Shown: positions 19,176-29,133 of the stretch, in pieces | How positions within the stretch are numbered: position 1 is the first letter of the stretch | Layout: each line of letters begins with the position of its first letter | Source: Reclinomonas americana ATCC 50394 | Taxonomy: Eukaryota > Jakobida > Jakobea > Jakobida | Reading direction: 5' to 3' | DNA: 30,364 nucleotides | NCBI GenBank assembly: GCA_048213135.1 | Contig: PS015622.1 | Location: 10,874-41,237 of the forward strand | The notes under the pieces: model-generated | The model's database searches: none | Told to the model about the DNA's origin: nothing | What the model saw: only the letters and a program-made list of their open reading frames with translations | Position numbers and translations under genes: made by a program

Positions 19176-22100
19176 CTACACTTCGTTGCTCTCCACCAGC
19201 TTGTTGTCGCGGTCGACACGCAGTCGTCCGTCCCTGAGTTCTATCAGCACACTCAGCACACGGCACCACGCATCGCGAACATCGGAGCTGCGGTGAAGGC
19301 GTGTCAGCAGTGCGCAGACTTCGGTGCGGAAAAGGGCTGCGACGCAACTCCTCGCACTCGAGATCCAGCGTGCGCGAAGCGCCAATGACAGAGAGAGCCG
19401 ACGACTCGAGTCGAGCGCCACCGCTCCTCTTGAGCACTGGCGTGGTGGCACCGATGCGGACCTGTAACACGAATGAGAAAGCGAGACACCAAAACGCAGC
19501 TGTGCCACAGAGGATGCACATACCTCCACAATGTCGGCCAGAGGCAACGCGCGATCAGAGTCGAATGGCTCGTCACGCCTCACGCACCACCGCAGTGCCT
19601 GTTGTTTGTTGGTGGCAGCGTGAGGAGTGCGCATAGCATGCATGCACAGAACGGCTGTACGCACCTGATGGTGCTCGTCGTAAAACACGACGCGCTGGTG
19701 TGGCCGACCGCGGCGTCCGTGCTTCACAAAGGTGGAGCCACGGCTGAGGCGATCAAACTGCTGCTGCATTTGCGTCAAGCGCGCCGACGGAGCTGAACGG
19801 GGGGAGATGAGTGACCGACAAGCCGCACAACAACACACCAATCGTGATCGTACCTGGTCTGATGATGGACGGCGCAGCCGCTGCAGAGGCAGCCGCCTGA
19901 GCTGCCGCCGCCGCCGACGTGGCCGTAGTGCCGCCTGTGCACATTCAACAGTAAGCACATGCCACTCTTTACATGCCTCACGCTGTTGTCATACGCAACC
20001 CATTCGCAGCGAAATCTCCGACTCCGCAACGCCAACCGCGGCCATGGTGTGCTGCATCTCCTCCTGCAACATCTCATCGGTGGATGGGTCGGTTTGGCGC
20101 AGCACTCGATCGTCGTCCGAGTGGAACACGGCCAGACCGGGTTCCCGCACGCCAGGACGCGATCGCTGGAGAAGAAACGGATGAGCATGCGACCATTCAT
20201 CATCATATGCCAATAGACGAACGCACCTGCGCCACCACGGTTTTCACTGGCGACGAAATGGAAAACGGTGCAGCCGCCACGAGAGGCGGAGGGTCTGCGC
20301 CATTGCCACGGAGGTGGAGATGAGAACGCCATGTTAATAGATATCACAGAAAGCAGATTGATGAGCGCACCTGTGGCCTCGGTGGGCGACACCGGCACCG
20401 GAATGAGAGCGCGTGAAAACACCTGACTCTCGCTGGAGACCGCGTTCACATACAGAGGCGAGGCTGTAGAGCAACGCGAATCAGCTTCTGTGTATTGGAG
20501 TGATGCAGCAGCGGGAGCAACGCACTTGCACGAGCAGGTGGGCCGATACGGGCCACGCCCGAAATGTCTTCGCCGTCGGCGGCGCGTCGCGCCAAGTGCG
20601 CGCGATCACACTGCAAGCCGACGAATTCGGCCTGCAAGAGTGACGAAAGAGGGCTAAGCATGGAGCTGACGCATCGTGTAGGCTGGTTTGCGACGTAACC
20701 CATCGATCAAACGACACGCCATCCATGCCTCGGAGCGTCACGGTGGAATTGGGAGCGGTGAGTTGCATCTCGGCATGCTCGCGGTGGATGGAGAGATTGC
20801 AGAAACGCAGGTCGACCACCAGCTCGCACTCATTGGCCTGCGCCACTGGTGTCAGCAGCAAACCAACTTGGTGGGCGTGGATTCGTCAACAAGCCAGCAC
20901 CGACCTGGAGATTCTTGTACACGGAGAGGAAGAACATTGTGCACACGACATTCTTCTCCTTCTCCTTGCTGCCGTCAATGACGAGACGGAGCGTGCCTTC
21001 CAGAGCGGCATGGCGCTGTTCCACAAGGTGATGAGTGGGGCAGCAGAGAGAAAGAGAGTAAATCAGTAAACACACACGCACCACATCCTTGTAATCGGGA
21101 AATGTCGCGGACCACGGCTCCGACGCCATGCGATTGTCGACCACGGCGTTGCACCACCACCGGCGGTGACCAAGTGTGGAGGCCATCAGACGGAGCCGCC
21201 GTTGTGGAGTGAGTACCTTGTGCGAAAACCCCAATGAGCAACCGGTGCGCGGAAGCCTCCGTCGGCAAACAACAATTCACCTCAAAGTACGACTCTTGTG
21301 TGCTCCCCGCTACCTCATCCACCGCCGCATGCACCGCCTGCGGGTGTCCGAGCCAGACGGTTGCAAACTCCAGTGGCAGCGAGCCCTGATCGACATTTCT
21401 CAGCAACCCGGAAGGAGGAGGAGCAGGAGGGGAAGGAGGAGAAGGGAGAAGAGGGAGAAGAAGAAGAACAAGAAAAACAAGAAGAAGAAGAAGAACACAA
21501 GAAGAAGAAGAAGTAGAAGAAGAAGAACAACAACAACAACAACAACNNNNNNNNNNNNNNNNNNNNNNNNNNNNNNNNNNNNNNNNNNNNNNNNNNNNNN
21601 NNNNNNNNNNNNNNNNNNNNNNNNNNNNNNNNNNNNNNNNNNNNNNNNNNNNNNNNNNNNNNNNNNNNNNNNNNNNNNNNNNNNNNNNNNNNNNNNNNNN
21701 NNNNNNNNNNNNNNNNNNNNNNNNNNNNNNNNNNNNNNNNNNNNNNNNNNNNNNNNNNNNNNNNNNNNNNNNNNNNNNNNNNNNNNNNNNNNNNNNNNNN
21801 NNNNNNNNNNNNNNNNNNNNNNNNNNNNNNNNNNNNNNNNNNNNNNNNNNNNNNNNNNNNNNNNNNNNNNNNNNNNNNNNNNNNNNNNNNNNNNNNNNNN
21901 NNNNNNNNNNNNNNNNNNNNNNNNNNNNNNNNNNNNNNAACAACAACAACAACAACAACAAGAAGAAGAAGAAGAAGAACAAGAACAAGAACAAGAACAA
22001 GAAGAACAAGAACAAGAAGAACAAGAATAAGGAGAAGGAGAATAAGGAGAACACAACGTACAGAAGAAGAAGAAGGAGAAGAGGAGGAGGAGGAGGACGA

Positions 22101-22641
22101 GAAGAAGACACAGGGAGAAGAAGAAGAACTACACAGCTCATCAACGCAACTTGTGCACCAGACTGCTCCGGATCTGCACTCGCACCTCGTCGCGCAAGCT
22201 CCGCGAATGGTCCTCCTTGCTGAGAACAAAAGCGCAAGTAAGACAGAGAGATAGAGCAGAGACGCCACAGACAAGAGCGCAGCACTGCACAGCGAACCGC
22301 TTCCTTGGTAAAGTACACCAACCTACGCACAGAGACAGAGCGCGGAATAATGAGCATGAACGCATGCGGTCAATCAATCAATCACTCTCACACACACACC
22401 GCGACAATGTCAACACAAAGTAGCGCAGTTTCCATGTTTTGAACTGTGCACGACAACAACAACAACAACAAAGCCGACAACGGCGTGTGGGCTTGTGAGC
22501 AAGCTTGTCAGCATTTTTCTCTTTTGTGTCGCGACACATGTGAGGAGGCACAGAGTGCGAGGAGACATGAGGAAACAGCACCTTTGCGCCCTGTTTGTGC
22601 AGCCAAGGCAGCTGTTGTGCAGCAGGCGCAGCGGCCGCCAT
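19176..22641 (-). CDS. Double PH-domain protein (PH at both ends), 516 residues
   Basis: Sixteen exons, 22641-22582, 22443-22400, 22322-22298, 21385-21281, 21216-21082, 21015-20905, 20837-20700, 20631-20526, 20463-20371, 20294-20227, 20165-20000, 19934-19854, 19792-19665, 19598-19524, 19461-19358 and 19287-19176, sum to 1551 nt, in frame throughout. The N-terminal PH domain (about residues 13-115) reads LPWLHKQGAK, FKTWKLRYFVL, LVYFTKEAGSLPLE, SYFEVLTPQRRLRLMAS then RWWCNAV. The middle has a beta-rich region, an acidic stretch and Ala/Pro-rich linkers. The C-terminus has a PH-like domain of the FVKHGRRGRPHQR type, then IVEVRIGATT and TLDLDSDVRDAW. Such domains bind phosphoinositides and tether proteins to membranes, so a membrane signalling or contact role is likely, but I cannot name the family. 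Intron 3 is about 0.9 kb and holds the 392-N gap. Confidence 0.78.
21407..22125. repeat. Giant purine repeat (GAA/AAC/AAGAAC) with 392-N gap, inside an intron
   Basis: From about 21407 to 21546 and from 21939 to about 22125 the plus strand is nearly all A, G and C triplets (GAA, AAC, AAGAAC, GAGGAG), with almost no T. The Ns occupy 21547-21938. The host gene reads the other strand, so its transcript carries a long TTC/TTG/CTC tract. The short pieces between the repeat and exons 3 and 4 show no exon that I need. Confidence 0.9.
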
Positions 22642-22740
22642 AGTTTAGTTATGTGAGTGAGCGCCTGTTCACTGGGCGGAACTCTGGAATTCACTTCACT
22701 TCTCTCTCCCTCTGCGTTGTCAGTCGCACGAACTTTACGC

Positions 22741-23028
22741 TGGAGAGCGTGGACTTTTCCTCCTCCGGATCCTATGTGGCGATGAACCTGCTCGAGCTGT
22801 GGCGCAAGTCGAACGAGCTGGACGCCGACGGCATCGGTCATGTACGGCCGTGTGTTTGAGGAGTATGCCCACACTATGTGAGCAGGAGGAAGTCAAGTTC
22901 ATCTGGATAGTGCCAAAGCGCGTGTTTAATAGGATGCACGAGTCCGCAGCGGTGCCATCGTGGACAACAGCACTGCGCCAGCGAGTGCAGCAGTTCGTGC
23001 TCTGCATCAGTGTCGATCCTGTCAAGGC
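22741..23028 (+). pseudogene. Degenerate fragment resembling Crinkler (CRN)/retrotransposon-hot-spot family C-terminal region
   Basis: Three short pieces in two frames recall the C-terminal half of CRN/RHS proteins. The first (22723-22850) reads SSSGSYVAMNLLELWRKSNE. The second, one frame over, reads YGRVFEEYAH (22849-22878); the family often has G-x-LFE-xYAH here. The third (22889-23020) reads EEVKFIWIVPKRVFNRM and then RVQQFVLCISV, like the family's Y/F-FVVP..F and VxQYVLxI. The change of frame between pieces one and two, a TGA after the second and no credible start suggest a broken gene, though small introns could explain part of it. The family includes secreted or nuclear effector-like proteins built from a nuclease or kinase module. 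Similarity is by eye and remembered motifs only. Nothing else in this window belongs to that family. Confidence 0.4.
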
Positions 23029-23117
23029 AAAATGGAGTAGACTGATACCTGAATGCTAGATGACATTATCCCCAAAATGGAGTAGACTGTACCTGAATGC
23101 TAGATGACATGATCCCC
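23029..23117 (+). repeat. Imperfect 45-bp tandem duplication
   Basis: Unit 1 (23029-23073) and unit 2 (23074-23117) both begin AAAATGGAGTAGACTG and end in ATCCCC. They differ by one deleted base and one substitution (CATTATC versus CATGATC). The copies abut exactly. In one reading they lie in an intron between CCT at 23020 and an acceptor CTCAG at 23121. Confidence 0.93.
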
Positions 23118-23246
23118 TCAGGCGAAGGTCCAGGCTGCAATGCAAGCCGACTTTGACTCAACGTTGCCGCGATTTCGACGACGATCCAAATTGACCGAAA
23201 TTCAGAGACCAACCACACCGTTACCATCTCGAGTGCGCCAGCATCG

Positions 23247-24972
23247 ATGGACCAGCCAATCGTGCCCTACTCGATCTCCAAGCGCGAGAGCGACATGCTG
23301 CCACGCGTGAGGGCATTCGCCAGGGCCAAGTGGACCGGCAATGACGTGTGTGTGACCGAATACATGAGCCTGCAAAAGGCCTCGATCAAGGTGTTGATGC
23401 TGACATTCAGCCGCCCGCCTCTCACCATTGGCCCCTTTGCTACATCAGCGGGCGCCGAGACTGTGATCACAAAGGTCGGTATCTTGTCATCAGTAACGAT
23501 CAGTCTCTCTTGCACTCACACACACACGTACACGCAGAATTTGGCCGTGTTGCGTCTCTCTGCCACGTGTGCCGTGCTGGTGTGGGCCATGTACGACAAC
23601 TCGGCGCGATCTGGTCACATTGTTGTCACGGGTGATGACTGGCAAGTGTTTGTACACGCCGCCTACGACATTGACTTGCTGAACCGATTGCCGCCGTCAC
23701 ATGCACCACCACCGACGGGTCTTATCGTGTACTCACAACTGCGCGACCACGAGTGTGTCATTGTGCCGAATCCGGCGCTGGACAACAAACGCCGCGTTCT
23801 CAAGGATCATCAACTGCTGGGGCGGATCGACTTCCTGCGGTGTGCGAAGACGTATGTCACGCTCGCGTACGACATGCTGAAGAGGAACCAGCTGGAGGCG
23901 GTGGATCCGAGCCTTGTCGTGCCGCAGATCGAAGCTCGGCCGTTCTCGGACGAAATCTTGCGCATGCTGCTCGAGAAGAGTGGCAAGGCCTCCATGACGG
24001 AGAAAGACGGCGCCGATGGCAGCAGCAACAAAGAGAGCAACGGGGACGACGACAGCAGCAACAGCCAATCCGGGTCCGCGGTCAGCGTGAACGGCGAGGT
24101 GGCCGTGGTGGNNNNNNNNNNNNNNNNNNNNNNNNNNNNNNNNNNNNNNNNNNNNNNNNNNNNNNNNNNNNNNNNNNNNNNNNNNNNNNNNNNNNNNNNN
24201 NNNNNNNNNNNNNNNNNNNNNNNNNNNNNNNNNNNNNNNTATCTGATTAACACCAATGAGCATCCGGTACCCGATGGTGCACCGCAGCTGCCACACGATT
24301 ACGCCACGGTGGGCATGCGCCAGTCGCTGCTGCCGCGCGTGATGGGCACCATCTTGTCGTCATTCGGCTCTTTCACCGACAAGATTTGGGCGGTCTTTGA
24401 GCCGCTCACACCCACCAGCGGCGCCACTTCCCGGTCACTGTACCTCGGACAGCACGCTGTCAAGTACGAACAGGCACTGAAGGACTCGCTGTGGGACTTT
24501 CGCATCACGCTGGTGATTGCGGCCCCAGGTGCCGGTGAACAACCGGCGCCGGTGTTGTCGCCGCAGGCGATCGCACAGATGGCACTGCCGTTGGTGGCCC
24601 TTTACGAGCTGCGGACCGAGCAGGTACCGCAGCAATACGCACAAGGTTTGGTGCTCGGAGCCACTCACGCTGTGTTGTTTACAGTGACAACTGACTCGCG
24701 ATTGTATACACGGCGCAGTTCTGCCCGTCCCCCTGCAAGCCATCTGCATGTTGGACACCGACACCAACGAAGGCGGTGACGCGCTGAGTCGAGTACTGGC
24801 CAAGTACGTGGAAACGCACGATATCTGGGTGCACCGGGCGTGCGCTGACGAGTCGCCACTCCTGGCGCACGTGCGGTTACGTGGCTGTGCCGCGCAATCA
24901 GCCTCACTCGCGGCCAGCATCATCGGCGAAGTGGGTTTGGACTTGCAGTGGCGTGTCTACGCAGCGCAGTGA
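23247..24972 (+). CDS. Unrecognised protein of about 529 residues
   Basis: Three exons: 23247-23474, 23538-24645 (containing a 128-N gap) and 24719-24972 (TGA). Their summed length, Ns included, is a multiple of three, so the gap is probably sized correctly. The start MDQPIVPYSISKRE is the first ATG after a TGA in that frame. The protein has an even, folded-domain-like composition (for example VTGDDWQVFVHAAYDIDLL, GLIVYSQLRDHECVIVPN) on either side of an acidic, Ser/Asn/Asp-rich low-complexity stretch before the Ns. Further on come TDKIWAVFEPLTP, SLWDFRITLVIAAPG and a C-terminal domain beginning MLDTDTNEGGDALSRVLAKY. No signal peptide, membrane segment or catalytic motif is evident, and I do not recognise a family. 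Confidence 0.75.
24112..24239. other. Run of 128 N inside an exon
   Basis: The Ns fall in the low-complexity part of the unrecognised 529-residue gene. Frame is kept across them if the stated length is right, which suggests masked or unresolved repeat rather than a gap of unknown size. Confidence 0.85.
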
Positions 24973-25073
24973 CCTGAATGAACAAAGGGTCTTCGTCGTT
25001 TACGCTGCGGTCCTGATGTCCTCATTGCATCTTCTCTTTCTCTCAGTGAGCCAGTGATCAGCAAGTGTCTCTC

Positions 25074-28000
25074 ATGTCTGTCAGCAGCGGCATCGACACC
25101 TGCGTCGACGCTTGCATTCGCGGTGCGTGAGTGTGTGTGGCGACAACTGACGTGAACACTGGTTTTCGCGCGCTCAACACCCGCAATCACTTGCACAGAG
25201 TACCTCAGTCGTCGCAAGTACAAACAGACACTGGCGGCGTTCGACGCAGAGAATGTGCGTCTTTCTTGTTCACTGTGTGTGTGTCTCTCTCTCTCTTTCT
25301 CACAGTGCATCGCAGCCTCGCAACTCCTCGTCGATCTCTTCTCGAGGCGAGCTCGCCAAGCGTCTGTGCATTCAGTCCATCATCAAAGCCAATGAGAAGC
25401 GAGGTCGGCACTACTCTCGCACTCTCGCCGTGTGCCTCAAGCCTCATCGCGCTTGCACAGATCCACCACTGGTCTCCTTCTTGGAGATGATCGTGTGGCA
25501 TTTCATGGAGATTGCCGAGATCAAGAAGGAGAAGAAGCGACCGTCGACGGCGGCGGCTGCGGTGGAGGAGAGCAATGAGCGAGAGGAGGAGGTACGCAAG
25601 CCAGTGCGACCGGCATCGGCGCACGGCAACCGACCGCGCATGCCCGAGAGCGACGGAGCAGCAGCAGAGGCACCGCCGGCTGCTGCGAGCAAGGCTGGAT
25701 CGCTGCAAGTGCCGGCCTGTTTCGTCCACACGCCTTGTTGATGATGTTGGTGGTCACACTCACAAGGCATGTGTGTGCTTGCAGTCTTGTCCAAGCGACC
25801 GACGTCGGCACCGAGTGCGGCCACCAAGGCTGCCGAGCGAGAGGTTTTTTATTTGTAACGATGCTGTCGATGATCGTGTTGTCTCTCCCCACTCACTCGT
25901 GACATATCTTTTGACAGGCGTGTGTCATTGTGAAAAAGACGGGCGAAACCATCTATCGCTACCCCGGTCAGATCCACGGGTGCGCTCGTGCTGCGTTTGC
26001 CGATAACCGCCTCGGAGTTGTCTTCTTATTGTGTTTTGTAGAAATTCAATGGTGCTGGAGGACCTCACCAACTGCACCGTGTGCATCTGCGATCACTGTG
26101 CGCAGATCACGGTCGACAACTGCCACGACTGTCGCATTCTGATTGGCGCCAGCAGCGGCTCTGTCTCCGTGCGCGATACGACTCGCTGCCGATTGTACAT
26201 TTGCTGGTCTGTAATACTCTGTTCTTTCTGTTTCCCCTGCTGGCGCCTCACCACTTTCCTCTGTCGTCGTCATCGCATACAGCAAGCAGTTCCGTACACG
26301 TGGTCTCACCGACTCGGATGTGTGGATCTACTGCAAGACCGATCCGGGAATTGAGGATGCGACCAACCTGCGCTTCGGTCCGTTCAACGCGTTTTATCCA
26401 CGCGCCGACGAACACTTTGACGTTGCGCAGCCCCATCATGCCCCTTCCCCCAACTCCTGCTGATCGTCGCCGCAGGCCGCAAATCTCGAACGCGAGACCG
26501 ATCGTCACGAGTTTGTGTACGATTTCAGTCCGCAAGCCACCCGCGACTTCCCGCTGCCACACTGGCGCGAGATGACGCCCGCCGAGGCCGCTGCCGAGTG
26601 GATCATTGAGCTCCCGGAACCACCGGCCGGCTCGCCAGTGAAGCCGGAGAACTGGGGACCCCCCGTGCATCCCGTCGACCCGCAACGTCGTCCAACTGCA
26701 GTTTCGCGCCAAAATTCCCGTGCGCTGCGGTGAGTCACTCACAGATCCACACGCGCTCATGTCACGCCCGAGAATAACGCGCGAGACTGTGTACTGGTCT
26801 GCCTGAGGGAGAGAGAGAGCGCGCGCTGGGAGAAGAAGAAGGGAGGTGAAGAAAGTGCTGACTGTGTGTGTGATCAGGGAGGATGATCCGACGCCGCCCA
26901 CTCGATCCAGTGCATTCGGTGCTTCCTCATCTGCTGGCTCATCTTCTGCACCACGTGGAGCAGCAGCAGCAGGTGGAGGAGGAGGAGGAGGACGCGGTCT
27001 CTTTGCAGACACTGCAAGTGCTGTGCCATCATCTCTGCGCAAAGGTGATTGGATGCACGCAGATGCGCGTTGTCTCTCCCTCCTTCTGTGTTGCTCACTC
27101 TGCACATGTGTATACACACAGGTGACAGCGATGACGAGGATGATGGGCCACCGGCTGTGTTCCGCCGACCTTCGGCTGCTGCGGGTGGACGCAAGTCATC
27201 GTTGCGCATCTCTCTTTCCCTCTTGTCTCGTCCCTCATTGACACTGCGGTTACAGTCATGGAGCGGTCGATGCCGACGAGACTCCCATGAAGGTCAACGA
27301 AGTGATGGAGGAGGAGGATTTGGACGACGAGTTGGAGGAGTTGGATCGTTGCGTCTGTCCCTTTCCTCATCCTTCCTCACCCATGGGCTGACGCGGCGAG
27401 CAGGCGTGTCGCGTCCGGCTGGTGGAGCACGAAGCAGTGCCGGCGGTGCTGGACCGTCGACTGGCCCGCGCACTGTCAATATGCAGCGTGCGGAGCAGTT
27501 GACACCCGCTGTCAGCCGTCAACTTCGCTTGTTGCGTGGCGTGGGCGCCTGTGCTGTCGATGCCACGTTCCTGACCTGCCGCGTGCGTATATGTTTTTTC
27601 CGCGCGTAGGTTGCTGCTGGGTGAGCGGCTGTTGACGCCAGACTCGTGGCTGCAACAAGGATTGTTTTTCGAGACCAAGCAGGGCCTGCATTTTGGATTG
27701 GTCCAGAACAACGTGAGTGACGACGATGTGCATGGGGACTCTGTTGGAAGGCTGTCAACTCAGTACATGTGTGCCACCGCAGGGCGGCCCGTGTGGCGTG
27801 CTGGCGTGCATCAACGCGTACATTGTTTATTACATTTTGTTTGTGGAGCGTCGTGGCAACAGGTGTGATCGTATATGCTCTTGTCCTCTTCCACGCCCAC
27901 GAGACACTGAATGCGTTTCTATCGCACCCTGCAGTTTCCCGCAAGTGGCGGAGCACATGCAACGATCGGCTTTGGTTTATGCCATCACCGAGGTCATTTG

Positions 28001-29101
28001 GAACGTGGCCGAGGAGACAGGTGGAAATCGCGCTGTGATTGCCATGTTGCGTCGTGCGCACTCTCACGCTCTCTCTGTTAACCTTGCTTCATTCTCACAA
28101 TGTGCACTCGGCTCTCCCTGCAGTCCCGGCAAGGCACGCAGTCGCAATGACATTAATTTCGAGCAGGTGCGCTCGATCATCGTGGACAGCAAGGCGCAAG
28201 TGTCGGAGACCGTCGAGCAGCATCTGGCGTCGGTGAGTCCCTCGCCTAAAGCTTGTACGCATCGCCCTCCCTCAGTTTCATCACCGCCTTCTCATTATCT
28301 TTGATGACAGTTCCAAGAACGCGAAGGCCTCGGCGTGTTCATGGTCGCCATTAGCTGCGTGCTGACGCGCGGCATTGATCGTGTGCGGGCCGACATGGAT
28401 ACGCTGGTGTCGGACACGACGCTGATCTCGCAGCGCGGATACTGCTCGCAGGTATGCACTCACGCTTCGTAGTTTCTGTGCGCACATCAGACACAATGCC
28501 TGACTCGCACCGTCAGGAAATGATCAATCTCATGCTCGTCGGCCGCGCCTCGACCAACGTGTTTGACGGAATTCGCAAGCTTGAGGGTACGTTTTGTCGC
28601 GCAGCACTTTCCCGTCTCCTCCGCACTAACGTGTCGTGCAGGCGAAAGCATTGAGCTCAAGGGCATCCACAAGCGCTCCAAGGTCGGCTTCCTGACGCTG
28701 TTTGAGAAGTACGGGCACATGGAGGTCGGCGCGCACTACAAGGAGCCTGTGAGCCCTATCTGGGTCATTTGCAGCGAGAGCCACTACACCATCCTGTTCG
28801 CCAAGGAAGACATTCCATCGCGCCAACAGCAGCGCGGTCGCTTTGATCTGTGGTACTACGATCAGCTGGCGCAGCAGGATTCGTCCATCATTCTCACAAT
28901 CGGTGTGTGTGTGGTGTCTCTGTCTCCTCTCTCTTCGCACTCGCTCACTCACTCTCCTTGTGCCGTCGCGCAGACACCAGCAATCACGACTTCCAGCCAC
29001 CAGACAGCGACAAGGAGCTGGTGCCGCCAATCGACGACGTGATTCGCACCAAGTGGAAGCACGGGCAGGTGGATTGGAACGGCACACAACCCTTCCTGTA
29101 A
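25074..29101 (+). CDS. LisH - RP2-type TBCC domain - MINDY-4 deubiquitinase fusion protein
   Basis: Twenty-one exons sum to 2628 nt (875 residues) with matching phase at all 20 junctions: 25074-25122, 25199-25254, 25316-25403, 25461-25718, 25785-25843, 25918-25979, 26042-26206, 26283-26421, 26476-26729, 26878-27044, 27122-27194, 27256-27347, 27404-27566, 27610-27712, 27783-27862, 27935-28045, 28124-28232, 28311-28451, 28517-28586, 28642-28902 and 28974-29101. Residues 1-95 hold a LisH-like helix (EYLSRRKYKQTLAAFD) plus a helical segment that also precedes the catalytic domain in human MINDY4. Residues 171-376 form a TBCC/RP2 beta-helix: IYRYPGQIHG, DNCHDCRILIGASSGSVSV, KQFRTRG (Arg about 250, the arginine-finger position) and RFGPFNAFYP. 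After a Gly/Ala/acidic linker comes MINDY: GLVQNN, GGPCGVLA (Cys about 580), GYCSQ, IWVICSESHYTILF (His about 794) and WNGTQPFL. MINDY enzymes cut Lys48-linked ubiquitin chains. Confidence 0.88.
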
Positions 29102-29133
29102 AAAAAGCACCATTCTTCATTTTGATTACCTCT

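Noticed and set aside
21176-22357. Long open frames crossing the 392-N run on both strands
   Set aside because: They are produced by Ns and by triplet repeats that lack stops; the flanking real exons belong to the PH protein in other frames.
26475-26733. End of a stand-alone LisH-TBCC gene at TGA 26731
   Set aside because: The TGA lies inside a GTGAGT donor, the next exon continues in phase, and the N-terminal segment resembles MINDY4; still kept as the test of the fusion.
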